Positions 12,701-22,573 are shown, counted from the stretch's first letter. The stretch is 64,000 nucleotides of DNA from Stichopus chloronotus (GCA_021234535.1 CM037843.1:21049911-21113910), one strand, 5' to 3'. The notes: a model not told the origin generated them from the letters alone. Numbers and translations are program-made.

Positions 12701-15700
12701 ACGCAGCTGAAGATCCTTGCTACGAGAATTCCTGCAACGAGAATGCCGACTGCACTCCAGAAGGAGAGCGTTATAGGTGCACCTGCAGAGCCGGCTACGA
12801 AGGAGACGGATATTCCTGTGAAGGTAAGATGAACCAACACCCTGGTAAATGCAGACAGAATTTACTCTGCAGTGGTGCATATTGTGGTGCATATTGTAGG
12901 CCATGCAAGGCTTTATGTGGTGTTTAGCACCTGGTCGCAACTTCAGACCTCGTGCCCGTAGTCCATGGTCAGTTGGGTACCAGAAGTTCAACTTCAGTAT
13001 AGACCACAGTGTCGTTGTGAAGTCATTGTACAACATTTTGCTTTGCACCTTCATGTAACACCATGTGTCTTACATACAGGCATGACAATGATGTCTTTTT
13101 AGTTAGAAAAAAAGTAACACTTTAAACTTTTTTTTTGTCATACATGCAGTAGGAAACTGATCTGTGTTCAATTTCAGAACCTGGTCCTGACATCATCAAT
13201 TAGGTTTCAGAAATTGGGTGCAATCACTGTTTTTTCTTGGTTTTTTTTTTTGCATTTGTAAGTGCCTTCAAGGACAGTTGAAAACAAATGTAGTATTTGT
13301 AGAATCGAAGTTTTGGTGAGAGAGCAAACCAGTCGTACTCAACAGCTGTGTATTGTATGTGTTCACCTTTGCCATCCAGTGATACCTCTAAAGCCACATG
13401 CTATGATACTGGAGCATGACCTACTCTCATGGTCTCTTGTAAGAATTGTGAAGGAAATATCTAATTTGTACCAAGTTTTGTAGATAACAAAGTACAGTCA
13501 GGTATTGAAATTCTACCAGCTGACAAGGAAAGTCTAAATCCTCTTCAAGATGATTGTTTCACTGATATAAGAATGTCCATTTCTACCAACTCTAATTAAA
13601 GAGAATTTTATTTTGTCATCCCAATCCCAAATATGAAGATACTTACATTTCAGTCAAAAGCCAGGGTATGCAGGCTATAAATGGCTATTTAAACCAAGAC
13701 CAGTGGTGTGCTATCATACTCGTGTTACACATTTGTCATACCTATGTAACAGCTGCCCATGTGTCACAGAATTTTGTGATAAATTTATTTTTTTACCTAA
13801 GCGCCATCTTGTACCAGTTTGCACATTTTACATATTGACAATCGAGAGGAAGCACTAATGCCATTTATCTCCGGGATAGTTCTACAACTGTGGATGCCAC
13901 ATGTACATCCCAGCGTTGCCACCTCCAAAGAAATTTTTCATGAAGTTGTAAAATGAGGAGGTAAACAGCAACAATTGCAGGGTTATTCTGTGGTTATCTG
14001 AAAGAAATTGGGGAATTGGAGTAAACTATGTTACACATGCAATAAAAATGCAGTTTAATAGCAATCAGTTTGGGACCAAGGACTGCCACCCTTCTCTCTT
14101 TTGGTTTCCTTCGCTTGGAATTCGAGACCATCACTGACTGCTATGTTAAAGCTCTGTAATACATATCCCGTCTTTGGTAAAATCACTTTCAGAAATGTGT
14201 AATGGTGTGGTAAGACACTTATGGGTGACATTTGAAAACTATGTTGTGAAAGGGGAAATACAACAAGAACCTTGTTTTTATTTACACCAATTTTTGTGAT
14301 AATGCAATGGTTTTAATATTTGTACCATATTTGCATCACCTTGATGTTTAGTTGTTTCTACTGCCTTAGTTTTGAGCTGTGATCGCTGTGATGCCAACGC
14401 TCTGTGTGTCCCATACAGCAGCGGATTCAGATGTGAGTGCAGCACAGGCTTTGAAGGAAATGGCCAGATTTGTGAAGGTAAGGATGATCATGACTGCATG
14501 TGATACTAACACACAAACAACCATCAAACATTTAATACAGTGCAATTCACCACCCAGCTCAGCTATTATGTGCCATTCCTGGTGGGGCTGTGGTGATAAC
14601 CACAGTCTGTGAGCGTATGATGAGGATCACATGTCCATTAAAGATACATTTGAACATTGAGTGCTCCTGTTCCTCCCCTCACTGATGTTGTATTTCTCTG
14701 TTGGAAATTGACTCATGCCCCCCACCCCACCCCACCCCCCAGAGAGTTTATCTAGAGCAATTGCAGACATGTTCACATTGTTATTGTATCGAAATAAGTA
14801 CAAAAGTAAGTTTTTGAATTGAAATTGTAAGATTAGGTACTCTGTATCTGAGAATGGCATTTGAATGCATTCATTAGATATCTTCTCTTTCAATCAAAGA
14901 CGTCAATGAATGCGCTGCTTCAACATATCCGTGCGACAGCAATGCCGACTGTGACAACACGTTTGGCAACTACGTTTGCTCTTGTCGGGAAGGTTTCATT
15001 GGTGACGGAACATCTTGTCAGGGTTAGTATGTGATGGAGAAAACAAAATTCCAATGAGTTATATTCCCTATTCAAATATCTAGCGTGCAGAACTGCAGAC
15101 TCTTTTGAAAATTAGGGCAGCTTTTGGTTTAACATCAGATTTTATTCAGTGAGTAAATTTTGACCATTGGCAAAGATGTCAAAATTTCAATTAATACTTT
15201 GATTACTTATCAGTTAAAAAGTCAATTGTCAATATCATATGTGTGATTGTGATTTTTGCGAAGTGTGATTTTTGGGTATCATACTTTGGATAAATGATGG
15301 TGAAAAATTGGAAATTTGGCATTGGATGCACCAAGCTTTTTAAGTTTTAGCAAAAGTGAGCACACCGTCTAAAAGCTCACACTTTTACGTCATCATCAGT
15401 TGCTGTCAGGCCATCTGGGGACGGGATGCTTCTCTACGGTCAGGGAATGGCAGTGATGAAGATGCCATTGGACGCCAACGATGAAGGGACCCGGGTCATC
15501 CACAAGAAGAGGCAGACCATTGTGGGCTTGGCCTACGACTGCGTGGAGGCGGTCATCTACTTCACAGATATTGCCAAGGGGAGCATTAGTCGAGTGAATA
15601 CGGATGGTACAGAATACAAAAGGCTGATCAAGAAAGGTACGTAACACCATCCATGTCAGGCTGGATCAAATTAAGCTATGCCAACGATTCTGCACAGAAT

Positions 15701-18700
15701 GTTTGAAAATCAGTAAGTCGATCATCTCAATATTTTGTTTCACTTATTTCATGACCTATAACTGCAATTCTGTATCATAGTATTAAGTTTGTTCCTGTTC
15801 ATGCATTTTCAGCAGTCTGTTGTCACCTTAAGTCAAGAGAAGTCAAAAGATTTTGTAGACAAGTCAACTCAAGTCTTATCATCCAAACCTAGATGTCTCT
15901 TTCATAAAGACTCTGTAACTGACCTAATTGCTGCAAAACAAAGCAAATTACCACAAAACATGAAAAAAAAAAAACATTTCTTTATATAAATTCAACACCT
16001 TTTATGAACTTAACCCCAAAATCCGTCTTTGAGACAATTAATTTCCTTTCTCACTAAACCACAGATTTGCTCTAAGCTTTTTTTTACAAGTATTATTTCA
16101 TCTCTGATTGTCACCAACAGTTCACCTTTGCTCTCAAATGTATTTCATTCTAACACTGATACAGGTCATTGAAGATGATTGCATCTCCTGTCACAGAATA
16201 GTTTCAGAAGTTGAACAGGAAAAGAACTGCAAAGTCCTCAAGCCGTCTTGTCTTCTTATATAATGTGCACTAATGATGGGGAAAATGCAAACTGTTTCTC
16301 ATCACCATTTATTTTGCTGTGTGTATCTTTTTGTCGATGGTATTATTTTTTTTCCCCATTTTCTTGTCTTATCAGGTCTCAGCAGTCCAGAAGGAGTGGC
16401 TGTAGATCACATCAGCCGCAACCTCTATTGGACAGACTCCGGGTTCGACAAAATAGAAGTCGCAGACTTGAATGGACAACACAGACGTGTTCTGATCAAC
16501 ACTGACTTAGTCAACCCCAGGGCCATCATAACCGATCCTGTGTCAGGGTACATATTTGTTTTGAATAAAAAGGAGAGAGATATGCTTTTTTATTGAAGTC
16601 ATTGCATGTGTACAGAAAATCCAGAAGGATAAGATGATGTTTGATATTGAGTTTTTTTTATTTTTAAATGATAGTCAGTTTTGTCTGATAGTTTAATCTG
16701 ATAGTCAGTTTGTGTGATAGTCAGTTAGTATGTTTATCTGTTTAGTCTGATATCCAGTTGAGTCTGATAGTTAAGTCTGACATCCAGTTAAGTTCATAAG
16801 TTTAGTCTAATAAGTTTATTCAGTTGGGTAGGCTTGTGACAGGCTACATTACGTGTATTCCCTTCCTATGCTTTACCCTGGAGGACACTTCTCCTGAACA
16901 GGGACAGAGAGATGCCTCTGTATAATTTCCCACGTAACATGACATCGTAATTCATGATGTGTCCTACATATATAATTATCAACAGGTATTTATACTGGAC
17001 TGACTGGAATCGTGAAAGTCCCAAGATTGAGAGATCATTCATGGATGGAAACGGTAGAGAAGTGTTAGTCAGGGATGGAATTAGGTTACCCAATGGACTC
17101 ACCATAGACTTTGTCTCCCAGAAGATATGCTGGGCTGATGCAGGTAGTTATTCTTCTTACAGTGGTATGCCTTATTTAAATGTATGTTGACTTCAAAAGG
17201 AAAAGCAAAAAAAAAGTCAATTGTTAAACCATTGCCACAATAGAGCAGTAATCAATTGCTCTTCCTTATGAATGAATTTCATTATATTGAAACCAAAGAT
17301 TAGATGATTTTATTTAAGAATGTTTGCCCAGGTGACATGAAAATTGTAACCAACTTTTGTTTGTGAAAGTGCAACTGTTCTATCAACTATTCAAACCTTT
17401 ATGGTCCAGTATGCTTGTATAGCTAGATATTTAATTTGTGAGTGTGTAAGCAATGTTGGTGCACTTTGTGCCAAGAATTGTTAATGGCTGCAGAGAAATC
17501 CTTCACATCTGTGGTGATTAATTGTAACCAAAGTGATCAAATTTACGTCCCAGTTTGGATGTTTGTAAATATTGTATATATGGCAAAAACACTATTTGTA
17601 ATTTCAACTATTGTTGAACACCAATTTATGAAATATACGGAGGAAAAAAAAAAAAAAAGTTTTGGATGGTAGAAGTAACCATTGACATAACACTTCACAT
17701 TACCGTCTTTTCATTATGAGGAACAGTTGCATGTTCTTGGAATATTTCCGTAAGACATGATGGCCATGCCGTAATCTCTGCTGGAATATTGTAAATGCAT
17801 TTCCAGTATTAATTTTATGATGTTGCAGGATGTGGTCTCTACCCAAATGTTACAAGCTTTCATTCAGAAGCAATGATAAAAATATTAAGTGCCATTGCTT
17901 CAACAGACTAATTGATACTTACCTGAATTTGTGACTCATCTCAACAGTGTAGGTAGACTTACCTTTTCCGTAATTTATTTTGTCCCCTCAAAGAGATATG
18001 TCAATTTTTGATTGAGCTAACTCCATGTCCATATTATTTTGGTTCTCTCTGTTCTCTCTCTCTTCATCAGGCAGCGAAAAAGTTGAGTGCATCGGTGTCA
18101 GTGGTGATCCCCTCACCCGTACCACAGTTTTCTCTGATGCAGACTATCCATTCGGACTGGCAGCCTTTGACCAGAACCTGTACTGGACTGACTGGACTTT
18201 GTAAGTACTTCTCTCTTCTCATTTCAGGATTCTCAGGTTTCAGCTGTTGATTAATTTTGATCTCCAGCTCTTCTTACTTTAACCTGTGTGTGTGGTTGTA
18301 TTTTGAACCTTTGCCTAATGAAGCAGAAATTCTCAAAATGAGTATGGAATTTCTTGTGAGGTTAATTGTTTGTGGAATATATGTACTGTTCTTCTGTTTA
18401 AGATGTGCAAAGATCACCGGTGTCCTATGTGGCAAAAGATGGCTGAAGAACTGATATTTAAACAGTCCAACCAGGGGGAAGAATTTTTACCAGCAGCTAT
18501 TTTCTTCAGGTTCACATGAAGACCTCTTAGTGAAAATTCGAGGTGATGCCAGTGGTGAAACCATGACCAATAAAGTTCTTCCCTTTTTTCCACTCCAGGA
18601 ACTCTGTCTTTTCAGTGAATAAAAATGGTGCCTTATCTGCTAATGAGATGACCCTTCCCAGGGGTGGTTCTGGAAGATTGTATGGCATCACAACTGCTCA

Positions 18701-19273
18701 AGAGTGTTCTTTCGGTAAGTATCTCTCGAATCATTTCAAATTAGAAAAATTGAAAAAAAAAAAAAACAACATCCAAGACATGAGACATTCTCTGTTATTC
18801 GCGACAGTATATGCAACCAAACACTAGGTTAAAGCTTCATATCACTTTTGTATCCTCATGTAGTTAGTGAATTATTTGGGGGGGAGGAAATAGCTGTCTG
18901 TAAGTGATAGTGTTCCTTTGATGGTTGCTGTAATGATGGTAATATTGAAATTACAACCATGATTTTGGTAACTGCTATTTGGATTTGGTAATTAAAATAG
19001 GTTATGAACATTCAGTTGATTGCATCGTTCACCTTCATATTCCCATCCACCAGATGGCGTTTGTTTATTCCTTTCCTTTAATGTATTTATTGCCTTTTTT
19101 TTCAAGCAAATGTCGTTGTTTATCTGTATTCCGTAATGTTTTGTCTCGTTTAAGGTTCCAATGCATGCGCCGATGATAATGGCGGATGTAGCGCCCTTTG
19201 CCTACCACTCCCAAGAGGTGATAGAGCTTGTGCATGCAGCACAGATGCAAGAGGAAATGAAATTCCATGTTAA
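539..19273 (+). CDS. NID: Nidogen (entactin), 3' part: G2F end, 15 EGF, YWTD propeller, terminal EGF
   Basis: Nidogen is a secreted basement-membrane linker. Its G2F barrel binds collagen IV and perlecan, and its YWTD propeller binds the laminin gamma chain (family knowledge). I read 22 exons, about 990 codons: 539-763, 1169-1291, 4139-4261, 4804-4926, 5376-5498, 5838-5960, 6388-6510, 7334-7456, 8974-9096, 9920-10043, 11113-11235, 11440-11559, 12349-12464, 12707-12823, 14370-14477, 14900-15022, 15400-15636, 16376-16547, 16986-17143, 18071-18200, 18599-18714, 19155-19273. Order: end of G2F, 15 EGF modules, YWTD propeller, last EGF, stop TAA. The NIDO domain and most of G2F lie upstream of the window. 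Vertebrate nidogens have far fewer EGF modules and one or two thyroglobulin domains, none seen here. Two exons carry one-base frame breaks. The YWTD and terminal-EGF order excludes LDLR or fibrillin as better calls. Confidence 0.93.
764..1168 (+). other. Nidogen intron, nothing further recognised
   Basis: AT-rich sequence of 405 bp between the G2F exon and the first EGF exon. I see no repeat family or exon-like segment in it. Confidence 0.6.
1169..1291 (+). CDS. NID: Nidogen exon: EGF module 1
   Basis: 123 bp, phase 1-1, acceptor CTTCAG, donor G|GTGAGT. Encodes [18 protein letters not shown] followed by [18 protein letters not shown], with six cysteines in EGF spacing (C-x4-C-x5-C). This is the nidogen-type EGF without the calcium-binding D-x-N-E signature. 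Confidence 0.92.
1292..4138 (+). other. Long nidogen intron (2.8 kb)
   Basis: No EGF-like exon was found between modules 1 and 2. Open frames here lack domain features and splice signals in a matching phase. Small local duplications occur, such as a GTTACCAACATT doublet near 2705-2730. The 3' end carries a CT-rich tract leading into the next exon. Confidence 0.6.
4139..4261 (+). CDS. NID: Nidogen exon: EGF module 2
   Basis: 123 bp, phase 1-1, acceptor TTGTTAG, donor G|GTAAAG. Starts [18 protein letters not shown] and ends [10 protein letters not shown]. Six-cysteine EGF pattern intact. Confidence 0.92.
4804..4926 (+). CDS. NID: Nidogen exon: EGF module 3 (duplicate a)
   Basis: First of four near-identical EGF exons. 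Reads [18 protein letters not shown], then [19 protein letters not shown] and VTCNG. Phase 1-1. The donor is the unusual G|GTTGGT, shared by all four copies. Similarity to the next copies continues into both flanking introns, so this is a tandem segmental duplicate of genomic DNA. Confidence 0.93.
5376..5498 (+). CDS. NID: Nidogen exon: EGF module 4 (duplicate b)
   Basis: Protein appears identical to duplicate a, with at most a few synonymous differences (for example CGT against CGG in the CREG segment). Donor G|GTTGGT, phase 1-1. It lies 572 bp downstream of the equivalent point in copy a. Confidence 0.93.
5838..5960 (+). CDS. NID: Nidogen exon: EGF module 5 (duplicate c)
   Basis: As the previous copies, but with IPVVDRYRC in place of [13 protein letters not shown] for EGDG, and TCIG for TCNG at the end. 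Six cysteines kept, phase 1-1, donor G|GTTGGT. Offset from copy b is 462 bp, so the repeat period varies in the intron. Confidence 0.92.
6388..6510 (+). CDS. NID: Nidogen exon: EGF module 6 (duplicate d)
   Basis: Fourth duplicate. Reads as copy a but with EGNG for EGDG, and a few silent changes (AATCGA, ATCCCA, CGC). Offset 550 bp from copy c. Intron similarity to the other copies fades about 50 bp after the donor, marking the end of the duplicated block. Confidence 0.92.
6560..7333 (+). other. Nidogen intron with diverged R1-like segment
   Basis: Around 6720-6860 are two copies of GAGGTCAAAGG, resembling the receptor half-site block of the R1 element, in otherwise unremarkable AT-rich intron. 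It is probably an old R1 remnant. Confidence 0.4.
7334..7456 (+). CDS. NID: Nidogen exon: EGF module 7
   Basis: [18 protein letters not shown], then [19 protein letters not shown], ending ITCNG. Closest in sequence to the four duplicated modules and so a plausible ancestor or older sibling of them. It has a standard G|GTAAAA donor instead of GTTGGT. Phase 1-1. Confidence 0.93.
7457..8973 (+). other. Nidogen intron, 1.5 kb, no recognised element
   Basis: Open frames near 7746-8140 and 8336-8530 have no domain features and lie in plain intronic sequence. I saw no repeat family here. Confidence 0.55.
8974..9096 (+). CDS. NID: Nidogen exon: EGF module 8
   Basis: Acceptor TTGTTTCAG, donor G|GTAAAG, phase 1-1. 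Reads [18 protein letters not shown], then [18 protein letters not shown]. Six cysteines present. Confidence 0.92.
9097..9919 (+). other. Nidogen intron with CCTTGA-rich segment
   Basis: Around 9540-9810 short CTTGAATTT / CCTTGAAAA motifs recur irregularly, suggesting an old repeat. No exon is seen. Confidence 0.4.
9920..10043 (+). CDS. NID: Nidogen exon: EGF module 9, frame broken by one extra base
   Basis: 124 bp where 123 is expected. The start ([19 protein letters not shown]) and the end ([16 protein letters not shown]) are both clear EGF sequence but lie in different frames. An extra T near 9994, between the TAC (Tyr) codon and GTCTGT, causes TGA at once in the upstream frame. Splice sites are intact (TTCTTCAG|CAG, a tandem NAGNAG-type acceptor, and G|GTGAAC). 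Probably a sequence error or a polymorphic null allele of one module. Confidence 0.8.
10044..11112 (+). other. Nidogen intron with degenerate GTCATT-rich repeat
   Basis: From about 10195 to 10400 the motifs GTCATT, AGAGTCAT and TGTCATT recur, with another cluster near 10790-10880. It resembles a decayed short-unit tandem repeat. Nothing coding is seen. Confidence 0.4.
11113..11235 (+). CDS. NID: Nidogen exon: EGF module 10
   Basis: Acceptor TTTTTTTAAG, donor G|GTGAGT, phase 1-1. [18 protein letters not shown], then [19 protein letters not shown]. Six cysteines. Confidence 0.92.
11440..11559 (+). CDS. NID: Nidogen exon: EGF module 11
   Basis: 120 bp, acceptor CTTTTTAG, donor G|GTATGT, phase 1-1. 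[15 protein letters not shown], then [16 protein letters not shown] and [10 protein letters not shown]. Only 204 bp after the previous EGF exon. Confidence 0.92.
11640..11940 (+). repeat. R2 dispersed repeat, copy A
   Basis: Contains AAGAAATAAGTTTCTCACAG, ATGATGTATCTTCTACACC and GTTTTGAGGAGATAAG blocks shared in the same order with 46420-46745 (same strand), and inverted at 25535-25825 and 41985-42250. Lies in a nidogen intron. Ends are approximate and no coding capacity is seen. Confidence 0.7.
12349..12464 (+). CDS. NID: Nidogen exon: EGF module 12, frame broken by one missing base
   Basis: 116 bp. The start reads VDVCEGH after acceptor CGTCAG. The rest reads [19 protein letters not shown] and ends NGYYCNG in a shifted frame. 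One base appears to be missing near 12369-12371, before TGTGTC. Using the acceptor ten bases upstream (12338) restores length in multiples of three (126 bp) but leaves an in-frame TGA, so it does not rescue the module. Donor G|GTGAGC is intact. Confidence 0.78.
12707..12823 (+). CDS. NID: Nidogen exon: EGF module 13
   Basis: 117 bp, phase 1-1, acceptor CACGCAG, donor [23 protein letters not shown], then [19 protein letters not shown]. Intact EGF. Confidence 0.92.
12824..14369 (+). other. Nidogen intron, 1.5 kb, no recognised element
   Basis: A GTGGTGCATATT doublet occurs near 12875. A 150-codon minus-strand open frame at 12602-13054 overlaps an antisense EGF exon and looks spurious. No repeat family was identified. 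Confidence 0.5.
14370..14477 (+). CDS. NID: Nidogen exon: EGF module 14 (short)
   Basis: 108 bp, acceptor CTGCCTTAG, donor G|GTAAGG, phase 1-1. [13 protein letters not shown], then [19 protein letters not shown]. The first inter-cysteine loop is shortened to two residues (C-D-R-C), the most reduced module in the array. Confidence 0.88.
14900..15022 (+). CDS. NID: Nidogen exon: EGF module 15, calcium-binding type
   Basis: Starts [18 protein letters not shown], the D-V-N-E-C calcium-binding signature. It also contains [12 protein letters not shown], matching the C-x-[DN]-x4-[FY]-x-C-x-C consensus for Asp/Asn beta-hydroxylation. It is the only module in the array with both signatures, and it sits directly before the propeller, where it may rigidify the junction (inference). 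Donor G|GTTAGT. Confidence 0.92.
15400..15636 (+). CDS. NID: Nidogen exon: YWTD propeller start
   Basis: 237 bp, acceptor TCATCAG, donor G|GTACGT. Encodes [31 protein letters not shown] and [18 protein letters not shown], the first blade region of an LDL-receptor class-B propeller. YFTD replaces YWTD in this blade. It follows the EGF array directly with no thyroglobulin domain. Confidence 0.93.
15637..16375 (+). other. Nidogen intron, no recognised element
   Basis: 739 bp of AT-rich intron ending in a T-rich acceptor tract. Nothing else is recognised. Confidence 0.5.
16376..16547 (+). CDS. NID: Nidogen exon: YWTD propeller, blades 2-3
   Basis: 172 bp, enters phase 1 and leaves phase 2 (TCAGG|GTACAT). 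Reads [20 protein letters not shown] and [17 protein letters not shown], ending ITDPVSG. LYWTD and the GVAVDH core are diagnostic for this propeller family. Confidence 0.94.
16670..16830 (+). repeat. Degenerate tandem repeat, TCTGATAGTCAGTT-like unit
   Basis: TCTGATAG and CAGTT motifs recur about eight times in roughly 150 bp, with variants TCTGATATCCAG and TCTGACATCCAG. It lies in the intron between two propeller exons. Confidence 0.6.
16986..17143 (+). CDS. NID: Nidogen exon: YWTD propeller, blade 4
   Basis: 158 bp, phase 2 in and phase 1 out. [20 protein letters not shown], then [21 protein letters not shown]. Close to vertebrate nidogen, which has the same LPNGLT-x-D and CW-x-DAG motifs. 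Confidence 0.95.
17144..18070 (+). other. Nidogen intron, no recognised element
   Basis: About 930 bp with an A-run near 17645 and a C/T-rich acceptor tract before 18071. No repeat family was identified. Confidence 0.5.
18071..18200 (+). CDS. NID: Nidogen exon: YWTD propeller, blade 5
   Basis: 130 bp, phase 1 in, phase 2 out (GACTTT|GTAAGT). [20 protein letters not shown], then [18 protein letters not shown]. Matches the YPF-x-x-x-x-x-x-x-LY-[YW]-TDW region of nidogens. Confidence 0.94.
18599..18714 (+). CDS. NID: Nidogen exon: YWTD propeller, last blade
   Basis: 116 bp, phase 2 in, phase 1 out. [20 protein letters not shown], then [20 protein letters not shown] is strongly conserved at this position in nidogens. 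Confidence 0.94.
19155..19273 (+). CDS. NID: Nidogen last coding exon: terminal EGF-like module and stop
   Basis: Acceptor CGTTTAAG, phase 1. [20 protein letters not shown], then [15 protein letters not shown] and TAA at 19271-19273. N-G-G-C-x-x-L-C-L is the typical LDLR/nidogen C-terminal EGF signature. A possible GT donor (AAAG|GTATTC) follows the stop at 19276, so the 3' UTR might be spliced. Confidence 0.94.
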
Positions 19274-19757
19274 AGGTATTCTGACCATTCTTATGATATT
19301 CTGAAAACCCAGTAACAACTTGGGTCATATTCATTTCCATCTATGTAAAGTTCCCCCCCTCCCTGCCCAAGTGATCAGTTGAGGTTGTTGATCACAAGTA
19401 TATACAATAGAAGAAGTAAGTTTCAAAACTGTTGCTGTTGAACAACAGGTAACCTAGACCATGAGAGAATTTTGAAAGGAACTTGCTGTGTAATTCTAGT
19501 CTCAAAATAGAGGTTTTTGAGTTTTACCAATATGTCATTCTGCTGAGTGACAAATATAGTTTACAGTGACTTTTTTTTCCCCAAGCACAATACAAACTGG
19601 TATGTTTTATTTATTATTGGAACAAATATTAATCAGTTTATACCTTTGCACTTCTTTTCATGTAAATACATCCGCGAAAAAGAACTGATTCCAATAGTGA
19701 TATTTGTGAGTCTGCAGAATGACATTCTTCGTTTTGCTTCGATGAAATTTATCTCTG

Positions 19758-19763
19758 AATAAA
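19758..19763 (+). terminator. Candidate poly(A) signal for nidogen (proximal)
   Basis: AATAAA 485 bp after the nidogen stop codon. It is the first canonical hexamer I found on this strand. Confidence 0.4.
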
Positions 19764-22567
19764 AGGAGAGACGAATTGTTTAGGCTGAAACTTTGCAACA
19801 CAGTGGGATATTTTTGCTTCCCCCTTGTCGTATGATTTCTGTCAATGAGAAGATGCAGTGCATGAGTTCAATTTGAAAAGTCAGTCTAAACATCCAATAG
19901 GATGCCATATTTTTTTCTTGACAGGTGATGGATAAGAATTTTCATTATTTAAGAAAAATAACTCAAAAGAAGGAAGGACACCAGAAGAACTAATAGTGGA
20001 TGCCTGAAAGCTGGAACGAATCTTGCAGGGTGAACAGCAGAACTTCCCTTGATCAGGCTTTTAAACAAAACTCATTCGTTTATCCCTTTGGCAATATAAA
20101 AGAAAAAAAAAAGAACAGAGTCGAAGAGAAAATGCAGTAAAAATGATCCTTGGAAAAGTTTGTGTGAATGAATGTGTTGTGAATGCTGTGGTGCATGTCA
20201 AAGGGAATTAATCGTAGTCTGTTCAAGATATAGTTACATGTTTTAGGCCAGAATTTTCAAAATGCATTTTTAATTTTTCTTTGTGATTGAGAAGTGAAAA
20301 GTTAGGAACAATTCTTGGTTTTTACTTGGGCCTACAGTCCTTGCATGATCTTTCCCTTTTTTCAACAGTGTTAAGCAAGAATGAAAACAGCTGAAATTTA
20401 TGTGTATGAAATTTCACTGTAAATTGAATGAGTTAACTTTACTTAATTTTGTTGAGTATCATTGTTGCTTTTGTCTTCATGTCTGTTGAAATTTTTACAT
20501 GAGCTACCTTTTAAATCAGAGTCACAGATTTCCTTGTCCAAGTGTTCTGTCAATGAAAATATGAAACAAATTTTAATACCAACATGTTTTTAACTTTTTT
20601 TGGTACAGTAAGCAATTTTGCTAGCTTTCCTTTCAGTTGCTGCAAAATTGGTGTGCCAATTTCATGTGTTTTAAATATGCTGCTTAGAAACGAAAGTGGT
20701 CTTAAGAAGTTTATGCTGCAGATATTTCGTCCTATTTTACGAAAAAAAGGAGAAAAAAAAACTAGAAAAAGTTGAAACTTGTGTATTTATAGTGCATTTT
20801 CTAATTTTGAACATCTGTAATACACAGAGTTAAAGGAAAAGTTTGATTATTGTCAAGATCTTGTCACAAATTGTAAAAATCTTGTGAGGGTAATTTGGTT
20901 ATTAGATGAAATACTTGCTTTCTGTGAAATTGCTATTTAATTTAATTCTGGAGTGCTCTTGGTAGACACGTGTGACCTGAGATTACTTTTTCTTCGTCAC
21001 CGTCTGGGTTTCCTTATTTACTGGAGGAGAATTTTGCATATTAATGAACCACAGCTGGCCAGAGCAGACTAAAACTAATCCATGACAACCTCCACATCGA
21101 GTGGTTCGTCGTTGTTCTCGATATTTCTTGCAATTCTTGCAAGGTTTACCGTCTTAGTTTGCAATATCATTACCAGTCTCTTTCAAGGGTGTTACCATCG
21201 TCATGGTGATATGATTGGCTTGCTCACAGATTGCTTCACTGTGTGTTCTAATAATTTGCCATATTTTTTATTCCCTTTAGTTTCAAGTCTATGAAATGTT
21301 GCTGCTGAGGTGGGACCTCTTACATGAGTTTTGGAAAGTTTCTGTGACAGTATTGCTCTACTGCGAGTGTGTGTTCCTTATCATGGACTTCTTAGTCTAC
21401 TCTCGAAAGGTGAAGAAAACAAAGATGTGAAGTTGCAGGCATCATCAAACTCTTCATATGTGAAGGTGCCCAAAAATAAGACAAGAAAGGAAAATAACAA
21501 CTTTAATAAAAAAAGACATAAGTTTTACTTATTAGCTTGTTTTCTATCCAGATGCTTAGACACCATGTTCCGAAAAGACAGAAGAAATGTCTCTTCTTTG
21601 TGTCAGTTTTTCAAAATATGCCATTTATTTGAACATATTATCTATCACTTATTTATTTGTTAGTTGCTTTAGATATATTTTTTGTTTTGTTTTGTTTTAT
21701 AATGCTGGTATCTTTCATAGTCTTGTGAGGCACTTGTATCTTACTTCACAAAGTGCAAAAAAAAATGTATTTATGTATAGCGATGTTGCGGTATCCATTT
21801 TGTTTAACTCTTCCCCCTTTTCATTATTCTTGTTATTTCAATGTTTTTGTCCCATTGTGAATCATCGGTAGGCTCGCTAGGATGGTGCCATTTTCAGTTG
21901 TCTTCAACCATCTGCATGTTTATTATCTGTATAACAACTAATCAGAACGACGCAGTTATCAGTCGAGGCATGCTGCTATAGTGTACTGTCCTGTAAGAAC
22001 ACACAAATCACACCAAATTTTTTTTTTTTTTTCGTTGCTTTGCTTGAAATCTTTCCTTCACGTTTTCTTCTCCATGTGAGGGCTTTTCCTGGTCTTCAAA
22101 CCCTGTCTGTTTGATATGATAATCAGTTTTTGTTTATCAGATTTGCATTGCTAATACAAAACATGGATTCATCTCCATCAAAACCTCAGCGGTCAAGGAA
22201 TGTCCACAGTAAAAGCCGGTCGATGCGTCAGTGTTTGGTGTCGAAACAACGGCACTCTGATCAGGCCCAAGGCTACATCAATTATTTCCATCTTTGTCAT
22301 AATGTACGTAAACGATTGGTAAGCCCGACATTCACTACCTATTAATACCTATTAATACCATGTGCACATTTGCAAAGTACACTCTTTCTACTTGCTATGC
22401 TATGCTTGCTGGCAGTCAATTTGACAATTGTTATCCCCTCATGAAATACAATATCAGTGTGATTATCAGTTTATTTAATCAAAAGATGTCAGGCAAACCA
22501 GAATCAATGAAGGCAACCCCTTGTGGTAGAAAATTCAAAATATGTAAACTGCCATGTCCCTAAGGAA

Positions 22568-22573
22568 AATAAA
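22568..22573 (+). terminator. Candidate poly(A) signal for nidogen (distal)
   Basis: AATAAA about 300 bp before the candidate poly(A) signal of the convergent thrombospondin gene. It would give a 3.3-kb 3' UTR. Confidence 0.3.

Larger units (their letters stand above)
19274..22573 (+). other. Probable nidogen 3' UTR / intergenic, T-rich
   Basis: 3.3 kb without a recognisable exon on either strand. Sequence is T-rich on the + strand with several poly(T) runs. AATAAA occurs at 19758-19763, 21505-21510 and 22568-22573, so the 3' UTR could be short or up to 3.3 kb. Confidence 0.45.

Noticed and set aside
12602..13054. 150-codon minus-strand open frame
   Set aside because: It is antisense to the intact EGF exon at 12707-12823 and has no recognisable domain.
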